Below the pieces are notes generated by a model. The model ran no database searches and was not told the origin of the DNA. It saw only the letters and a program-made list of their open reading frames with translations. DNA of 64,000 bases from Bacteroidia bacterium (GTDB lineage: Bacteria > Bacteroidota > Bacteroidia > J057 > JADKCL01), in assembly GCA_020635905.1 (NCBI GenBank), contig JACJYV010000011.1, positions 120,253-184,252 on the forward strand. The letters run 5' to 3'. A program made the position numbers and the translations under genes. Positions 1 to 12,000 of the stretch are shown piece by piece. Within the stretch, counting starts at the first letter, position 1. Each line of letters starts with the position of its first letter.

Positions 1-3000
1 ATTGGAATCTGTAATGTCCACATAATACTGGCCGGTGGCCAGGATGGTTATGATTTGCGAAGTTTCGCTGGTGGACCAGAGGTAATTTGCCCCGGGATTC
101 AGCGCATCCAGGGTATGAATGGCGCAAACCGTGGTATCTGCACCCAGGTCCACCATTGGAAGGGGCAGCAGGGCAAGATTGAAGGTGTCGCGTGAAGAAC
201 AGGTATTGGTATCCGTGACGGTTACGGTATAAGTTCCCGCATTGACAAGGTCTATGGTCTGGCTGGTTTGGGCGGTGGACCACAAATATGTCGCGGATAC
301 ATTGCCTGCATCCAGGGTCAGGGTGTCAAGGGTACAAATACTCGTGTCAATCCCCAGATCAACGACGGGCAGGGCATAGATCGCCACCTGAATGGTGTCG
401 CTGGCCTGGCAGTTGAATCCATTGATGACCGTAACCTCATAGGTTCCGGCCACGGTTACGGCATAAGTTTGGGTGCTTGCCGCAGGAGTCCAGATATGGG
501 TTGCCCCAGGGCTGCCTGCATCCAGAACCAGGGTGTCTTTATTACAAATAGAAGTATCATTCCCCAGGAATACCACTGGCAGCGAATCAATTCCCACCAC
601 AATGGTATCGGTCTGCGAACAGGTATTTCCGTCCGTTACAATCACGGAGTATGATCCTGCGCTGGAAACGCTGATGGTCTGGGTGGTTTCCGTGGTGGAC
701 CAAAGGAAGCTGGCTCCCGAATTTCCTGCATCCAGAGTCAGGCTGGCCTGATTGCAGATGGAGGTGTCAGGCCCCAGATCCACGATGGGCAGCGGATTAA
801 CCAGTACATTAATCGTATCGCTGGCAAAGCAGGTATTGGAATCTGTGACGGTCACTGAATAGGTTCCTGTGGTGGTCACATTGATGGTCTGAGTGGTCTC
901 CAGGGTGGACCAGAGGAAGGTTTTGGTGTAATTGGCGGCATCCAGCACCAGGGTATCCTCGTCGCAAATGGCTGTGTCCGGCCCCAGATTCACAATGGGG
1001 AGGCTGTAGTTGCCCAGCACCAAAGTGTCTGAACCAGAGCAAATATTTGTGTCTGTCAGGGTAACAGAGTAAGTGCCAGGGGTGGAAACCTGAATTGATA
1101 TACTGGTTTCCGTGGTGGACCAGGCATAGGTTGCTCCGGGATAATTTCCATTCACATCTGCATTCAGGGTGATGGTGTCCATGAAGCAAATGCTGGTATC
1201 GTTGCCCAGGTTGACCACAGGATTGGGATTCAGACCAAAGACCAGAGTATCTGAGCCCACACAGGTATTGGAATCCGTAACGGTTACGTAGTAAATGGCG
1301 GCAGTATCCACAACCAGAGTCTGAGTGGTCTGGCCAGGCGACCAGAGGAAGGAAGCGCCCGCGTTGCCGGCATCCAGGGTCAGGCTGCCCCCCGCGCAGA
1401 TATTCGTATCTGCACCAAGATTCACCACAGGATTGGGATTTACCACCACCTGGATGGTGTCTGAGGCATGGCAGGTGTTACCGTCGGTAACATCTACCCA
1501 GTAGGTGCCAGTCACGGTGACGGAAATGGTTTGGCTGGTGGAAGCATTGGACCAATTGAAAACCGCGCCAGGACTTCCTGCATCCAGAATCAGGGTGTCG
1601 AGGTCGCAGAGGGCCGTGTCATTGCCCAGATTTACCACAGGCAAGGTATCGATGGAAAGCACCAGGGTGTCGCGGGAGTAGCAGGTGAAGCTGTTGGTAA
1701 CAGTCACGGAATAGCTGGCCGCGGTACCCACGGTGATGGTTTGGCTGGTGGCCCCGGTGGACCACAGGTAGCTGGCCCCGCTGTTGCCGGCATCCAGCAA
1801 GAGGGAATCAAGGAAACATAGAGCCGTGTCATTGCCCAGATTAATTTCTGGCAGGGAATCTATGCCCAAAGTCATGGAATCTGTGCCAATGCATCCGTGA
1901 ATGTCGGTCAGGGTGACCGACCAGGTACCTGCACTTACCGCAGGGTAAGTGCGGGTGGTGGCGCCTGAATTCCAGGCGTAGGTTGCTCCCGGGTAATTCA
2001 GAGTTGCATCCGCATCCAGGACCAGGGTGTCCTGATCGCAGATATTGGTATCAGGACCCAGATTCACTACGGGATTTACATACAAATTGAGAATCAGAGA
2101 ATCCCGCTTAATACATCCGTTTCCGTCCGTTACCTCCACCCAATAAGTTCCTGCTGCAGAAACTGTAATGCTTTGTGTGGTTTCCAGGGTGGACCAGAGA
2201 AAATTTGCACCAGAATTTCCGGCATCCAGCTGCAGGCTGTCACCCGTGCAAAGGGTGGTGTCGTTGCCAATATCGACCACAGGTAAGGGATTCACAGTCA
2301 GTACCATGGTGTCGGCCGATATACATCCGTGGCCATCAGTTACCGTCACGTTGTAGCTGCCTGTTACATCCACCAGAATGGTTTGGGTGGTGGCCGCGGT
2401 ATTCCATAGATAATCCGACCCTGAGTTTCCGGCATCCAACTGAACGGAAAAGCCAAAACAAACACTGGAATCCGGACCAATGTTCACCACAGGCAGCGTG
2501 TCAATGCTCAGATTGATGGTATCAAAGGCCTGGCACAAATTGCTGTCCGTTACCTGCACAAAATAGGTTCCCGCTGTATCCACGGTGATCATTTGGGTGG
2601 TTTCGAAAGTGGACCAGGTGAAGTTGGCACCCGGGCTGCCAGCATCCAGAGTCAGGCTGGAGCCAAGGCAAATGCTGGTGTCATTGCCCAACTCAAGTAC
2701 GGGAATGGGGTTGAAATCCACAATCACCGTATCAGATTGGGAACATTGGTTGGCATCTGTGACCTGCACCCAGACAATGGCAGGATTATTCACAAGAATG
2801 ATTTGGGTATTGGCCGCAGTTGACCAAAGGAAATTAGCCCCTGGATTACCTGCATCATAAAGCAGGGGTGTGCCTTCGCAGCCAGAGGTGTCAGGGCCCA
2901 GATCCACGATGGGAAGGGGATTTATTCCCAAAGTCAGGGTATCAGAATTGAAGCAATTATTCAAATCCGTGACTCCCACGTAATAGGTGCCTGCGACAAA

Positions 3001-6000
3001 AGTCTGAATGGTCTGGCTGGTTGCCGTGGTGGACCACAGGTAGGCCGAGCCGGGATTTTGGGCATCCAGCAGCAAAGTGTCCCCAAAGCAGATGGAGGTA
3101 TCATTGCCCAGATCGACCACAGGCAGGGCAAAATTGCCCAGCACAAAGGCATCCGTTCCCTGGCAGGAATGACTGTCTGTCACCACGACGGAATAAGTGC
3201 CTGGCGAATTGACGGTAATGGTTTGAGAGGTTGCGCCCGTATTCCAGGCAAAGCTGGCCCCACTGTTTCCTGCGTCCAGGGTAAGGGAGTCCACCACACA
3301 AATGGTGGTATCATTGCCCAGATCGACCACTGGATTGGGGTGGATGGTTACAAATACGGAATCAACCCCCGCCCCGCATTTTACCACTTCCACCCAATAC
3401 CAGCCCGTGGTGGTCACGGTAATATTCTGGGTGGTGCCCCCGGTGCTCCAGTTGTATAATTCTGCCCCTGCAATTCCCGATTGAATCTGATATGACCCGC
3501 AGGAGGAGGTATCAGGCCCTATATCCACCAGCAGGGTGGTAATTTCGAAGAGGGAAAGGGTATCCCGGGCGATACAGCCGTCGTTATTGGTGACCGCGAC
3601 TGAGAAGTCAAAGGTGCCTCCCACCGTTATGACCTGGGCCGTGGACCCGGTGGACCAAAGGTAGGTAGAGCCTGGATTCTGAGCGTCCAGCATGATCGAA
3701 TCTCCCAGACAGATGGAAGTATCATTGCCCAAAAACACTGAATTGGCCGGGTGAATGGTGAGATTAATCGTGTCATGGCCAATACAGGTATTCGTATCCG
3801 TCACAGTCACGGAAATGGTTTGGAAGTCTCCCACACCCACAGGAATGACCTGGGTGGTAGCCCCTGATGGGCTCCAGAGATAACTTCCCCCAGGATTTCC
3901 TGCATCCAGGGTAAAGCCGAGACCGTCACACAAGGCAGAATCCGGACCCAGGTTTACCTGGGTTAAGGGGTGATGGGCCAGCACAAAAGTATCGGTCGAG
4001 CTACAGGAGAAAGTGTCCGTAACGGTTACCGAATAAGTGCCAACCGAATCCACGGTGATCATTTCGGTCGTATCCCCTGTAGACCACAAATAGCTCTGGC
4101 CAGAATTTCCTGCATTAATCTGAATTGCATCCCCCTGACAAATGGTGGTGTCGTTTTGAATGCCAATTACAGGTAATTCATTGATCCAGATGGAAATGAT
4201 GTCCAGGTTGGAGGTACATCCGTTGGAATCTGTTACCAGCAACGTCCAGGTACCTGAGGTGTCAAAATACACGGTCTGGGTGGTGTCACCAGAGGACCAG
4301 TTGTAGGTTCCTCCCACGATGCCTGCATCCAGCAGCACACTGTCGCCGCGACAAATGCCCCGGTCAGGACCCAGGTTGAGGGTGGGGGGCACGGCAATGG
4401 TTACGTTAATGGAATCCCGCGGACGGCAGCCACTGGTGTCTGTGACTTCAACCCAGTAGAGGTTGGTGGTGGTGGCCGTGATATTGGGAGTGGTGGCGCC
4501 CGTTGACCAATTCCAGTTGGTGAAAAGGAAACTGCCTGCCTGCAGGAAGACAGATCCGCCACAACGGACGGTGTCTGGCCCCAGATTGACCACCATGGGG
4601 GTGATGCTGCCCGTTATGAGGGTATCCGTGCCATAACAACCGTTGCTGTCATACAACACCACCCAGGTGGTGTCGTTGGGGTTGGCAAATGAGGTGGGAG
4701 TGGTGTCTCCGTTGGACCAGAAGTAGGTTCCGTTCAGAATTCCGGGATCAAGCAGCAATTGTTGGTTCAGACAGACATCTGCCGTACCACCGAAGGTGAA
4801 GGCCGGGGCGGGGAAGGAATTGACTTCCAACGTATCTGTACCCTGACAGCCATTACTGTCCGTTACATTGACCCAGTAGGTTCCTGCTGCATTGGTTTGG
4901 ATGGATTGGCTGGTTTCGCTGTTGCTCCAGAGATAGGTTCCTCCATAAAATCCTGCATCCAGGGTGGCGCTGTCTCCCGGGCAGAATCCGGGAATTCCCC
5001 CAATTGAAACCAGGGGATTATTGAAAATGGTCACCACAATGGTGTCTGTACCCGTTCCGCACTGGTTTACATCCACCCAATAAGTTCCAGAGGTATTTAC
5101 CACGATACTTTGAGTCATGGCTCCTGTATTCCAGTTGTAATTGGCGCCCGGATAACCCACATCCAGGGTCAGGCTTTCGCAATTGCTGGTATCGGGTCCG
5201 AGATCAACCACCAGGGTATCAATGCGAAGCAAATAAATGCTGTCTGTGGCTGAGCATCCGTTCGAATCCGTGACCGAGACACCGTAGGTGCCGGTTGAAT
5301 CCACGATTTCAAGGGCAGAGGTATTCCCCGAAAACCACAAATAAGTCCCGCCAGGATTGCCTGCATTAAGGGTAATGGTATCACCCGAGCAGAATGAACT
5401 GTCCACACCCAGATTGACCAGAGTAGGAGCAAAGAAATTGACCTGAATGGTGTCGGGAATGGAGTTGCAATTATTGGAATCCTGAATACTTACTGAATAA
5501 GTGCCTGGATTGGAAACCAGAATGGATGGAGTGGTTGCGCCTGTGGACCACTGGTAGCTGATTGCGTTCGGATTGGTGGCGTCCAGGATTACCGTGTCAC
5601 CTGCACAGATGCTTGTATCAGCCAGAGGGGTGAGCCCAGGCAGGGTGTTGAGGGTGACGATCATCTGATCGGTCAGAGGGCAGTTGTACACGTCGGTCGC
5701 AGTGACCATAATTGTATCTGACCAGGAGCCGAGGGAATCGATCTGGACAAGGGTAATCATGGGCGTTGTATCGCCAGTTGACCAAAGGTATGAACCCGCT
5801 GGAATGGTGGCATCCAGGGTCAGTTCTCCGCAGGCCACGGTGGCTGCAGGCCCGATGTTGAAGGGGGTAAGTGGATGGAAGCTTACCTGAATGGTGTCTG
5901 AGCCACTGCATCCGTTTGAATCCGTGAGGGAGACAATGTAAGTGCCGGGCAAAGTGGCCACGATGGTTTCCGTGGTGGCCAGGGTGGACCAGAAGTAGGT

Positions 6001-9000
6001 TCCTCCCGGGGCATTGGGGTTCAGTACCAGCGGATTTGCCGGACAAGCCACCGTATCAGGACCCAGGTTGGCCACAGGATTGGGGGCCAGAAAAGCCACC
6101 ACTGAGTCGCGCAGGGTATCACAGGAAGTAATCACATCCACCCAATACACACCCGGAACGGAAACTGTGATCGAAGGAGTGGTATTGCCATTGCTCCACA
6201 AGTAAGCAGAGCCCGCAATGGGTACAGTAAAGCTCACTTTTGAGCCGGGAGCAGGACAAATTCCCTTGTCAGGACCCAGGGAAAAGGCCGTGTCGGCCGT
6301 AACCAGATCAAGGCTGTCGGTGACATTGAAACAGCCCAGGCTGTCATTGGTATTGACCCAGTAAAGGCCCGTCAGGTTGGCCTGGATGCTCGAAGTAGTG
6401 GCCCCGGTGGACCAGAGGTGATTATAGGTGGGATAACCCGCATCAATGGTCACAGTATCGTTCACGCAAAGGGGAATTACCATGTTATTCAGCTGGGTAT
6501 TGGGTTGTTGGATCACATCCACCTGAATGGTATCGCTGGCAGATCCGCACTGGGTGACATTTACAAAGTAAATTCCCGAAGAATCTGGAACGATGGTTTG
6601 GGTGATTGCCCCCGTATTCCAAAGGTAAGTCGCGCCCGGGATTCCAGCATCCAAAGTAAAGGATCCATCCCCACAAACCACGGTATCAGAACCCAGGTCA
6701 ATGGCCAATGAATTGATTTCCAGCAGAAATATGGAATCTGTGACAGAAAAACAGCCGTTGGTGTCGGCCACATTGGCCCAATAAGTTCCTGTGGCGTAAA
6801 TATAGGTGGTTTGGCTGGTGGCGCCATTTGACCAGGTGTAGGTGAATCCTGAATTGCCTGCGTCCAACTGCACAGAATCACCCGCACAGAAGGAAGAATC
6901 CGGCCCCAGATCAAGATCAGGGGCAAGTTGTAAATACACCAGCACGGTGTCTGTGTCCACGCCGCAGGTATTCATGCTCAGAATGTACATCCCGGCCGAA
7001 TCAACAGAAATGGTCTGACTGGTCGCACCCGTATTCCAAAGGTAATTTCCCCCCACAATGCCGGGATCAAGGATAATTGGATTTCCTTCACATACCAACG
7101 TATCCGGACCCAGATCGATCACCAGACTGTCCAGACGGAACAGATTGACCGTGTCACGGGTTGCGGCGAAGCAGGAGAGACCATCTGTGATCTGCACCCA
7201 GTAACTACCTGTATTGGCCACCTGGATGGTTTGGGTGGTGGCTCCCGTGGACCATAGGTAAGTCCGCCCGGAAATTCCCGCATCAAGCAAAACGGTATCG
7301 CCGCCACAAAAGGTGCTGTCAGAACCCAGATTGGGGGTAAAGGGAGAGATGACGGTGATCAGGGCCGAGTCAGAAGTGGAGCAACCGTTCAGGTCGGTCG
7401 CGGTTACCGTGTACATGGTGGTTTGAGTGGGCGAAACGGTAATGTTTTTGGTGGTTTGCCCGGATGACCAACTCATGGCGCATCCCTGGTAGGGATATTC
7501 AATGGTTATATAGGCGTTATTCAGGGGGCAGGAGGTTACATCGATCTGGTTGGCGGCAATGAGGTGAAAGTCCACGCTTCCGTTGGCGATCCAGGAGTTC
7601 ATGGTGGCCAGAGTTATCACAAATGCCTTGGCTGTATAGGCATTCTGGCAGGCGGTTGAGCTGTTATTTGTAACCCCCAGCAGACTGTTTGTTTCACTGT
7701 AAACCGAGTAATCTTCAGCATTTTGATCAATGTCTCCCCGCACAAAAACAGTCACGGTGGCATTTCCCAGGGGAGTTGGATAGGGGCCCGGGATGGAGAA
7801 ATTGATGGTTCCACCTGAGGTCTGGAGGATGCCAATTGAGCTTTGTACCAGGAAAGAATCTGCATAATAGACCGGGCAATTGGTGCCGGTGGTGGTGAGG
7901 GTAATGGAATTTCCCTCGCAAATGGAAGTATTGGAATTGACCAGATTGAGTGGCGGGGCGGGATTCAGCACGATATAAATGCTGTCCGTGCCGCTACAGC
8001 CAGCGGCGTTGGTCACAATCACAGAGTAATCCCCGTCGGCGGTAACGCCGCGGGTCTGGCTGGTGGTCGCACCCGGGCTCCAGAGATAGGTGGAACCGGG
8101 ATTTCCTGCATCCAGAATGTACTGATTGCCAGGCACCAGACAGGTACTGAGGGTGGGCGGGCCCAGATCAACCACAGGTGAGGGAATGCGGTTGACCACC
8201 ACGGTATCCGTATCTGAGCAGCCAGTCAGGTCGGTAATGCTCACCCAGTAAAGGGTGGTATCAGGGGGTGAAACCGTGATCTGCTGGGTGGTTGCGCCTG
8301 TGTTCCAAAGGTATTGGGCCCCGGTCGGGGCAATTGGGTAAGTAATGGTCAGGAAGGCGCTGTTATTGGTGCACTGAATGCCTACTAAAGCTTCTGCATC
8401 AGCTACGAAATCCATGCTGCCGTTGGCCTGGTAACCTGCAAGCTGGGCCTGGGTCAGGCTGTAGGTCCTGGTGGAATAGGTGTTGGAGCAATTGCCCCCT
8501 GCAGCGGTATTGCCCAGATTGACGTTGTTTTCATCATACACTTTGTAAAATTCCCCTGGATCATTTACGTCACCTCTGAATTTAAACGTCAGGGTGCCCG
8601 CCCCAATGGGCAGGGGAGTGTTGGGAATATTGAAATTGAGAATTCCGCCAGCCACCGTAAGTTGCTGGACCGGGGTGGTGTAGGTAAATACCCCATTAGA
8701 CTGGGCCGGCAGAATTATGGTGCCTGGGGTCAGGGAGATGGAATCCAGCGAACAAACATTGACCACAGGATTATTGAAGGCGACGGTGGGCGCGGCATAA
8801 TAACTGACCACGACGGTATCCTTCACCACACATCCGTTGGTGTCGTTCAGGGTCACATTCACGGTGGCATTGGCGGGCACGCTGATGATTTGCACTGTGT
8901 CACCTGTGGACCAGGAATAATTGGAACCAGCACCTGCATCCAGAACCACTGTATTGCCCAGACATTGGTATTTATCGGGTCCGAGCAATTGATTGGCTAC

Positions 9001-12000
9001 GGGAAATACAATGACATAGGCCGTATCCAAACCCTGACAACCCAGGTTGTCAGTCACAGTCACGCTGTACTGGCGGGTGGAATCCACCTGAATGGTCTGG
9101 CTGGTCTGGCCCGTGGACCAGAGGTAGGAGGTGCCACCCGTACCAGCATCCAGGGTGAGGCCCACGTTTTCGCAGGTTGCAGTGTCTGCTCCAAGGTCAA
9201 CCAAAGGAAGGGGCGTAAAATTGACATTGACCGTATCACTTTTGATGCCTGCGCACAGTTGAATGGTCACAATGTATTGCCCGCTGCTGTCCACGGTGAG
9301 GGTGGCGCTGGAATCGCCTGTGTTCCACAGGTAGCTGTCTGCCCCGGGAATGCCCGGGTCAAGGGTCACCAGATTGCCATCACAGATGCTGATATCAGGC
9401 CCCAGGCTGAATTGAAGGGTATCCACCACCAGCACAAATACTGAATCTGTGATGGAGCAACCCCCGATATTGGTCACGGTTACCGAGTAAATGTCTGTAG
9501 AATCCACCCAAATGGTCTTGGTGGTTTCCCCCGTACTCCAAAGGTGATCCTGTAGTGCATTTCCCGTTTCCAGCAGCAGACTGTCACCTGAGCAAATTGA
9601 AGTGTCGTTGGTGAGGTTGATAAGGGGATAACCCCAGATAATGACCAGAATGGAGTCTTCGTTGGAGGCGCATCCGTAAGAATCTGTGATGGTCAGGTGA
9701 TAATTTCCGCTGTTTTTGATGGTGGTAAACCGGGTGGTATCTCCGTTGGACCAATTCCAGGTTCCCCCAAAATTTCCCCCGTCCAGCACCACAGAATCGC
9801 AATCTGAGGTGTCTTTTCCAATGAAAAGGAAGGGCGCACCAATGGTGACATTGATGGTGTCTGAGGAAGAAAAGCCCAGGGTGTCAATGAATTGAACTGA
9901 GTATTGGCCGCTGGTATAAACGGTGATTTGCTGGGTGGTCTGGCCCGATTTCCAGAGATAAGTGCCCGGGCTGAGCCCCACATCCAGCACCAGGCTGTCG
10001 CAGGCCGTGGTATCCGGCCCTAAATTCACCTGATTGGGGGCTTCGCCCACCCTGAAATCGTCGAAGGCAAAGCCGTCGTAATTGGAAAAGGTGCCTGAGG
10101 CAAAGAGGAAACGGAAAATCACCTTGGGCTGTCCGCCCAGGTTGGCAATGGAGTGCTGGCGGGCCTCATACATGCTGCCAAAACCCGAAAAGCCGTCGTT
10201 TTGCCCGCCGGGATTGGCCGCAATGGAGGTGTTATTATACCAGTTTGGGTCCCCAAACTGGCCAATGACCTGCCAGGAATTTCCCGAATCCGTTGAATAC
10301 TGCAACACCGTGCCGTCCCAGTTATTCTCCGAATACCACCATGCAAAAAATGATACCCAGGGAGAAATGAGGGTGGTCAGGTCATAACAGGGGCTTTGCA
10401 CCCAGGAAACTTCGTTTCCTTTGTACAAGCCTGTTCCCAGGCCACCCGTTACCCAGGCTTTGCTGCCCGAACTGGCCCCATTGATGTGGGTTTTGGCGGG
10501 AGTACCATAGGCCCAGGTGGCATTTGCACCTCCTGAAAACCAGTCGCCCGGCCCGGCTTCGAAGTTTTCCAGCGAAGGATAACTGCTGATTGATTTTTGG
10601 TGTAAAATCTGGAGGGTGGTGGTATCGTCGGGGTAAATTACATCGTTCACCACCTTGGTGTAGGCGGCCAGGGTATAATAACCCAGAGGGTTCATGTTGG
10701 CAGTCGCGCTGAAGGTATGGTGGATGGTATCGCCGGGGGCTACCGTGCCAGGAATAATCTCACAGGCGGGTGCCTGCCCGTTGAGCTGGTAGCAAACCGG
10801 GATATTGGTGAGGGATTGAGTACCAAAGTTGGTGACCACTACTTTTACGTGTTCTGTGCCCAGGTCGCAGGTATTACCCGAAGGATTAATCAATTCGCTC
10901 ACCCCTGCATTCACAGGCACCACCAGCCACATATTGAAATCGTCGATCGCAATGTCGTGGTTGAAGGTGTTGTTATTATTATTTACCCGAAAACGAATCT
11001 TGATCACGCCGCTGAAGGCTGAAAGGTCTTTTTCAACGTAGGTCCAGTTGGGCCCGATGTGGCCAATCGTGTCGATGGGCACCCAGTTGGTTCCATTGTG
11101 CACATCCATGTACAATTCGTTGACATTGGAGGGGGTGAGGCCGTTATTGGCTTCCCGGCTGTGCACCCAGACACTGAATTTTGAACCAAAATTTGCAATG
11201 TCAAAACAGGGCGAAATCAGATTTACCGAGTCATTGTCCTCGTTCGAATCCTCCACATATCCATAATATCCGTTGCCTGTGGTGTGATCTGAATTGGGAC
11301 CTGTATTGGCCGTATTGGTGGGGCCGGTCTGGAAGACCCAGTTTTGACCATCGTCTTTGGGATCGTTGATCCAGCCGGGCGGAATTACCCCTCCGTTATC
11401 GAAATTCTGGAAATAGGGAAAGCTGGAAATGGGAGTCAGGTGGGTCACACTGGCGGTGGTGGTGTCGTCCAGAGGGAGGGTGTCGCCGCTCAGGATGGTA
11501 TATGCGCTGATGGAATAGGTGCCCGGGACGGACAAATTGGCCCCGGTCGAAAAGGTGTGGAACAACGTATCGTATTGGGCCAGACCGAGCAGATTGAGGG
11601 TCTGGCAAAAAGGAGCACCCCCGTTGACCGTGTAGCAAACCGTGAGGGTGTTTTGGGTGGCAGTGCCAAAATTGACGGCTTTGATTTTGACCGTTTCGTT
11701 GGAACCCAGGCCGCAATCCGTCTCGGGTTTGGAGATTTCCACCACTCCGCAGTTTTTGGCCGCCGGGGGAATCGGGATAAAACGGTAATAATCGTTGTCG
11801 AGGTAGCCCGTTCCGTTGCCAACGGTAAAGGAAAGATTGTCCCCAAAGGTAAAGGCATCAGTGGTGTCGCCCTGCACCCCAACCGTGGCCGTGACGGGCC
11901 CCGAATTATACTTGGTATTGATGACGTAAATGTTGTTGGTGGTTTCTTCCAGCACACACGACCAGTTGCAAATCCCCGCGGTAGGGGACCCAATGGCAAA

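Noticed and set aside
1..10000. Regular repetition suggesting a CRISPR array
   Set aside because: The period (about 210-230 bases) and an open frame throughout show protein modules, not repeats and spacers.
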